A stretch of 64,000 nucleotides of DNA from Closterium sp. Naga37s-1 (taxonomy: Eukaryota > Streptophyta > Zygnematophyceae > Desmidiales > Closteriaceae): positions 3,348,001 to 3,412,000 of the forward strand of contig CANJKZ010001109.1 of NCBI GenBank assembly GCA_947471745.1, read 5' to 3'. How positions within the stretch are numbered: the stretch's first letter is position 1; every line of letters begins with the position of its first letter. Position numbers and translations under genes: made by a program. Positions 60,751 to 64,000 of the stretch are shown piece after piece. The notes beneath the pieces are model-generated. The model saw only the letters and a list, made by a program, of their open reading frames with translations. It had not been told where the DNA came from and did not search any database.

Positions 60751-61762
60751 GTCGCTGTTTCTGCGCACCGACACTTCGCTGCCGCCGTTCTACATCCTCG
60801 TGTACGTCGACGACTTGGTCTTTGCCACTGCTGACACTGAGGCTCTCGCCCACGTGAAGTCGGAGCTGCAGAAGAGACACACGTGCACAGACCTGGGTGA
60901 ACTGCGCAGCTACCTTGGCTTGCAGATCACCCGGGACAGAGCACGCCACACCATCACACTGACTCAGTCACACATGGTGCAGCAGGTCCTTCAGCGCTTC
61001 GGCTTCACCTGGTCCTCGGCACAGGCCACTCCTCTGGCTATAGGTCACTCGCTCTTAGCTCTGCCTTCGGATGAGTCCGTAGAGCCGAGTGGTCCTTACC
61101 CAGAGCTAGTTGGCTGCCTCATGTACCTGATGACTTGCACTCGTCCTGACCTAGCGTACCCTCTTGGCCTTCTGGCCCGCTACGTGGCTCCTGGTAGGCA
61201 CCGAAAGGTGCACTGGGATGCTGCAAAGAGGGTATTGCGCTACTTGTGCAGTACGTCGGGCATGGGGCTCGTGCTTGGAGGGAGGAGCTCAGTTGTTCTC
61301 ACTGGGCACTCAAACGCTTCTCAGCGGTCGTCAGAGGGTTACACCTTCAGTCTTGGCTCTGGCTCAGTTTCGTGGCGTTCTACGCGTTCGTCTTCAGTTC
61401 TCAGCTCCAGTTGTGAGGCTGAGATCTACGCCACAGCCATGGCTGCACAGGAGTTACGCTGGCTCACCTACCTGCTGACCGACCTGTGAGAGCAGCCTCG
61501 TTCTCCTCCAGTGCTGTACGTCGACAACAAGGCTGCCATTGCCTTGTGTGAGGAGCACAGACTGGAGCACAGAACGAAGCACATCGCTCTACGTTACTTC
61601 CTGGCTCGAGAGTTGCAGCACCGTGGTCAGCTTCGTCTGCGTTACGTGGCCACTCAGGCCAACACTGCTGATATATTCACCAAGGCTCTTCAGTCTGGTG
61701 ATCATCAGCGTTTCTGCACTCTGTTAGGGCGTGTGCCCACTTTTCCTCACTTGCTGTAGACT
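60751..61762 (+). pseudogene. CopD RT C-terminal half and RNase H
   Basis: The frame resumes at LSLFLRTDTSLPPFY and contains YVDDLVFA, LMTCTRPDLAYPL and SSCEAEIYATAM. A TGA at 61487-61489 interrupts the frame, and the remainder (LYVDNKAAIALCEEH ... PTFPHLL) continues to 61762. Relative to CopC and CopE, residues WADDQAT are missing from the first RNase H motif (HSNASQRSSEGY), removing an acidic site. The divergence from CopC/CopE matches that of the CopD gag, supporting one element. Confidence 0.8.
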
Positions 61763-61967
61763 TTGTCTGTACTGTGATCTATATATATATATATCCCTGC
61801 ATGCTTGCATTGCTAGGTAGAGATCACTGTGATGTTTGTGTTGCATATATGCCTCTGCATGTGAACCGTCCTTGTGGCTCTTTGCTTGTGCTCAGAGTGT
61901 GTGGTGACTTCGTGATCCACCCTGAGCTTGCGTTTTCTTTCTTGACTGGTCTTGCGACTCCTTGCTC

Positions 61968-62836
61968 TGTTAGAGATTAAGGACGGAGTCTATGAAGATT
62001 AGGGGCTGAAATATCTCAAAATCGTCAACTACAATTCTGGACAGAAAAGTCGTCGTCACAAGAAACGTCGTCGACGAAAGGTCCACTGTTAGAATTCTTT
62101 CAAACTCGAGTATGTTGTAGCCCTTGACCGTGGCTATCTTTCCCAATTTGAATAGTATCAGAATATGGAGTATAACTCGAGTTATGAACTTCGGCGCACT
62201 AGGGGGTATGCTGCCATAGAAAACGTAACTCAATCACAATGATCTCACAAGTTCACACAAGAAAGTTAGAGTAGCAATAGAACCAGGTAGGAGGGGATGA
62301 GGAGGACGAGAGGGAAGGTCCCAAGAGAGTCCCCAACCAAGGAAACCCCATGCCATACAATTCCCTTCCCCATAGGCAACCCAACTTTGACCTTTGTCAC
62401 TATCCCAACCTCCACAATCCACCTCAACCCAACTTGGCCACACTTGCCAACCTGGTTTGGTTTCTCCCAACCATTTGGCAGCAACTACAGTAGAAAAGAC
62501 GAATTTCCCAACCCCCAAAAGTCTGTACCCCATATTGAGTCAACCCCACAACTTCCCATAGTCACCACAACCAAATATCAAAAGCATACGAACTCCAACG
62601 TTCGTAACTTTCTAGTTCGTGCTCCGATTGAAGCGATACTTGGTTCCTCGGAAAGCTCTTGAGCAGAGGAGTCACTTCAGATATCTGCTCAAGCCAAATA
62701 ACATTCACACACACACTCAGAAAAACCAAACCGCACAAAACACAAATTCTTGCACACACTCACAACACGCATGCAACGCACGAACATATGATGGGAGGCA
62801 GACAGACGTGAATGCGAATGGTAGCATCACTCAACA
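61968..62836 (-). repeat. CopG 3' LTR (about 869 bp)
   Basis: On the minus strand it starts TGTTGAGTGATGC at 62836 and ends TTAATCTCTAACA at 61968, the usual TG...CA ends. It follows the polypurine tract directly. It is six times longer than the LTRs of the other elements here. Confidence 0.75.
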
Positions 62837-62893
62837 AACTCCCCCTCTGGCTGCCAACCATCATCCCACATGCCATAGCTCAAGCATGCATCC

Positions 62894-64000
62894 TCAATGC
62901 ACACTCATCCCAGCAAGCTTCATGCCCTTCCAATGCTCAGATTCAGCCAGGAGCTTGGTGAGAATGTCAGCCGCCTGCTGATGGGTCTTCACAATCTCCA
63001 GCCGCACCTCCTTGTCCAGGAGCCTCCTCACCCAATGCCACTTAGGCCTGATGTGCTTCGTCAGCCCATGAAGGCAAGCATTCTTAGCAAGCTTCACAGC
63101 CGACTCGTTGTCACAGAAAATCACAGTTGGCTCCTTTTGGCACACTCCGATCTCCTCCAACAAACGCCTCAGCCACACCACCTCCTTTGCCCCATGATGC
63201 AGAGCCATGTACTCTGTCTCACACGAGGACTGCCCCACCTCGTTCTGCTTCTTGCTGCGCCAGCTCACTGCACCACCTCCAAACAGGCACACATAGCCTC
63301 CAATGCTGGTGCCATCCGCCTTCACAGAGTTGAAGCTAGCGTCGGTATAGCAGGTCAGGAGCATCTCCCCCTTGCCCAAATCAGCTGCACCCCTCTGCAG
63401 CCTCTGTCGCACAGCACTGTACTCCAAGCCCACTAATGCCGTAGCGCTCACATAGCGGACCAACCTCTTGGCCGCTTCCAGCTGCTCATGACTGGGGCGT
63501 GAAACCACACTTGCAAGCCTGGATGTAGCAAAGGCAATGTCAGGCCGCGTGTGGTTAGCCGCATAATTGAGTGCCCCCACCATGGAATGAAACAGCTTCC
63601 TGTCACTCTCACCCACCACCTCCTCATCAGCACAGGGCTCCACAGTGAACCCCGAAGGCAGTGGGGTGGCTGGCTTTCCTCCATCTTGCAGCCCATACTT
63701 CTCAGCCAGCCCCTCACAATACTTTCTCTGGTGCAACCTCAACACTCCCTTGTCAAGGTCCCTCTCCACATGCATGCCCAAATAGTACTTCACATCTCCC
63801 ATCTTGGAGCACTTAAACTGCATCTCCAGCATCTCCTCCACATGCTCAATCATTGCAGACGACTCAGAGAAGAGCAGGATGTCATCCACATACACCAGGA
63901 GCATGAGAAACTGCTCCTTCTCCTGCTGCAGGAACAAGCTGTGATCACACTCACTCTTCTTGAAACCCCCAGCCAGCAGAGTCTCCTCTAACTTGTGGTA
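62894..64000 (-). CDS. CopG reverse transcriptase-RNase H, partial
   Basis: The frame is open from the window edge. It has RT core LLVYVDDILLFSES (catalytic DD intact), YYLGMHVERD and GALNYAANHTRPDIAFA, then RNase H blocks LTCYTDASFNSVKADGTSIG, SSCETEYMALHHGAKEVVWL, IFCDNESAVKLAKN and KHIRPKWHWVRRLLDKE, ending at 62894 with LAGMSVH. No stop or frameshift is seen in this part. The start lies outside the window. Confidence 0.9.
   Translation of the reverse strand, partial: YHKLEETLLAGGFKKSECDHSLFLQQEKEQFLMLLVYVDDILLFSESSAMIEHVEEMLEMQFKCSKMGDVKYYLGMHVERDLDKGVLRLHQRKYCEGLAEKYGLQDGGKPATPLPSGFTVEPCADEEVVGESDRKLFHSMVGALNYAANHTRPDIAFATSRLASVVSRPSHEQLEAAKRLVRYVSATALVGLEYSAVRQRLQRGAADLGKGEMLLTCYTDASFNSVKADGTSIGGYVCLFGGGAVSWRSKKQNEVGQSSCETEYMALHHGAKEVVWLRRLLEEIGVCQKEPTVIFCDNESAVKLAKNACLHGLTKHIRPKWHWVRRLLDKEVRLEIVKTHQQAADILTKLLAESEHWKGMKLAGMSVH

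Larger units (their letters stand above)
44155..61967 (+). mobile_element. CopD: host Copia element, broken by CopE, CopF and CopG
   Basis: The 5' LTR (44155-44280, 126 bp, TGTCAAACATC...TTCTAACA) is followed by the binding site TGGTATTAAGAGC. Gag begins at 44930. Coding pieces run to 47961, resume for 87 bp at 55363-55449 after CopE, and resume again at about 60751 after CopF, ending in RNase H at 61762. The 3' tail is cut at 61967 by CopG. The RT reading LHRLPG before CopE and FTGSFPPGTQW after it join in frame, which supports the nesting. Its 3' LTR lies outside the window. Confidence 0.8.
61968..64000 (-). mobile_element. CopG: minus-strand Copia element of another lineage, runs off the window
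   Basis: A long LTR (61968-62836) is preceded on the minus strand by a PPT (CAGAGGGGGAGTT at about 62850) and by the RT/RNase H frame. It interrupts the CopD 3' tail at 61967. Its LTR and protein are unrelated in detail to CopB-CopF and closer to the general plant Copia type. The 5' half lies beyond 64000, so the target duplication cannot be checked. Confidence 0.85.

Noticed and set aside
60653..61489. A separate fourth plus-strand Copia element starting at about 60750
   Set aside because: It has no LTR, gag or integrase of its own, and its RT picks up about 50 bp after where CopD's RT stops at 55449. It is better read as the rest of CopD.

Overview
The window looks like nuclear DNA of a streptophyte (plant lineage), possibly a zygnematophyte alga such as Closterium. 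The evidence is a leucine-rich-repeat receptor kinase (LRR-RLK) gene with one repeat per phase-2 exon, plant-type Ty1/Copia retrotransposons primed by initiator-Met tRNA, a plant-type hAT transposon, GC-rich coding DNA and minisatellite-rich introns. The taxon is inferred from style, not from a database match. No rRNA, tRNA, CRISPR or bacterial-type operon was seen.

Region 1 (1-6.7 kb) is repeat DNA. It holds an old minus-strand Copia gag-protease fragment (CopA) interrupted by a small coding-free Copia element (CopB, 2192-3799, target duplication AATCA), a run of hairpins (195-460), and a MITE-like element with TA flanks (5116-5599).

Region 2 (6.7-43.2 kb) is essentially one minus-strand gene. 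I could follow an LRR-RLK from a signal peptide at 43157 to a stop at 6690 as 31 exons whose phases all agree, giving about 1,205 residues: signal peptide, LRR N-cap, 22 LRR exons, Cys-rich/EGF-like stem, one membrane segment and a complete kinase. Its introns are loaded with foreign and repetitive DNA. Intron 30 carries a nearly intact Copia element in the opposite orientation (CopC, 7153-14638). Intron 13 is an 8.8 kb array of about 588 copies of a 15-bp unit, most containing CACGTG (G-box). Intron 12 holds LINE-like remnants split by a complete hAT element (32143-35596, target duplication GCCTCTGC). Intron 2 holds a 16-bp minisatellite.

Region 3 (44.1-64 kb) is a nested stack of Copia elements. 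CopD (starts 44155) is the host. CopE (47962-55357, target duplication CTGGC) sits in its reverse-transcriptase (RT) region. CopF (minus, 55450 to about 60750) sits 87 bp further along the same RT. CopD's RT resumes at about 60751, and CopG (minus, from 61968) interrupts CopD's 3' tail and runs out of the window.

The elements do not form a pathway. What connects them is insertion order, and the receptor-kinase gene that appears to keep its reading frame although its introns have absorbed at least two transposons and a giant satellite.
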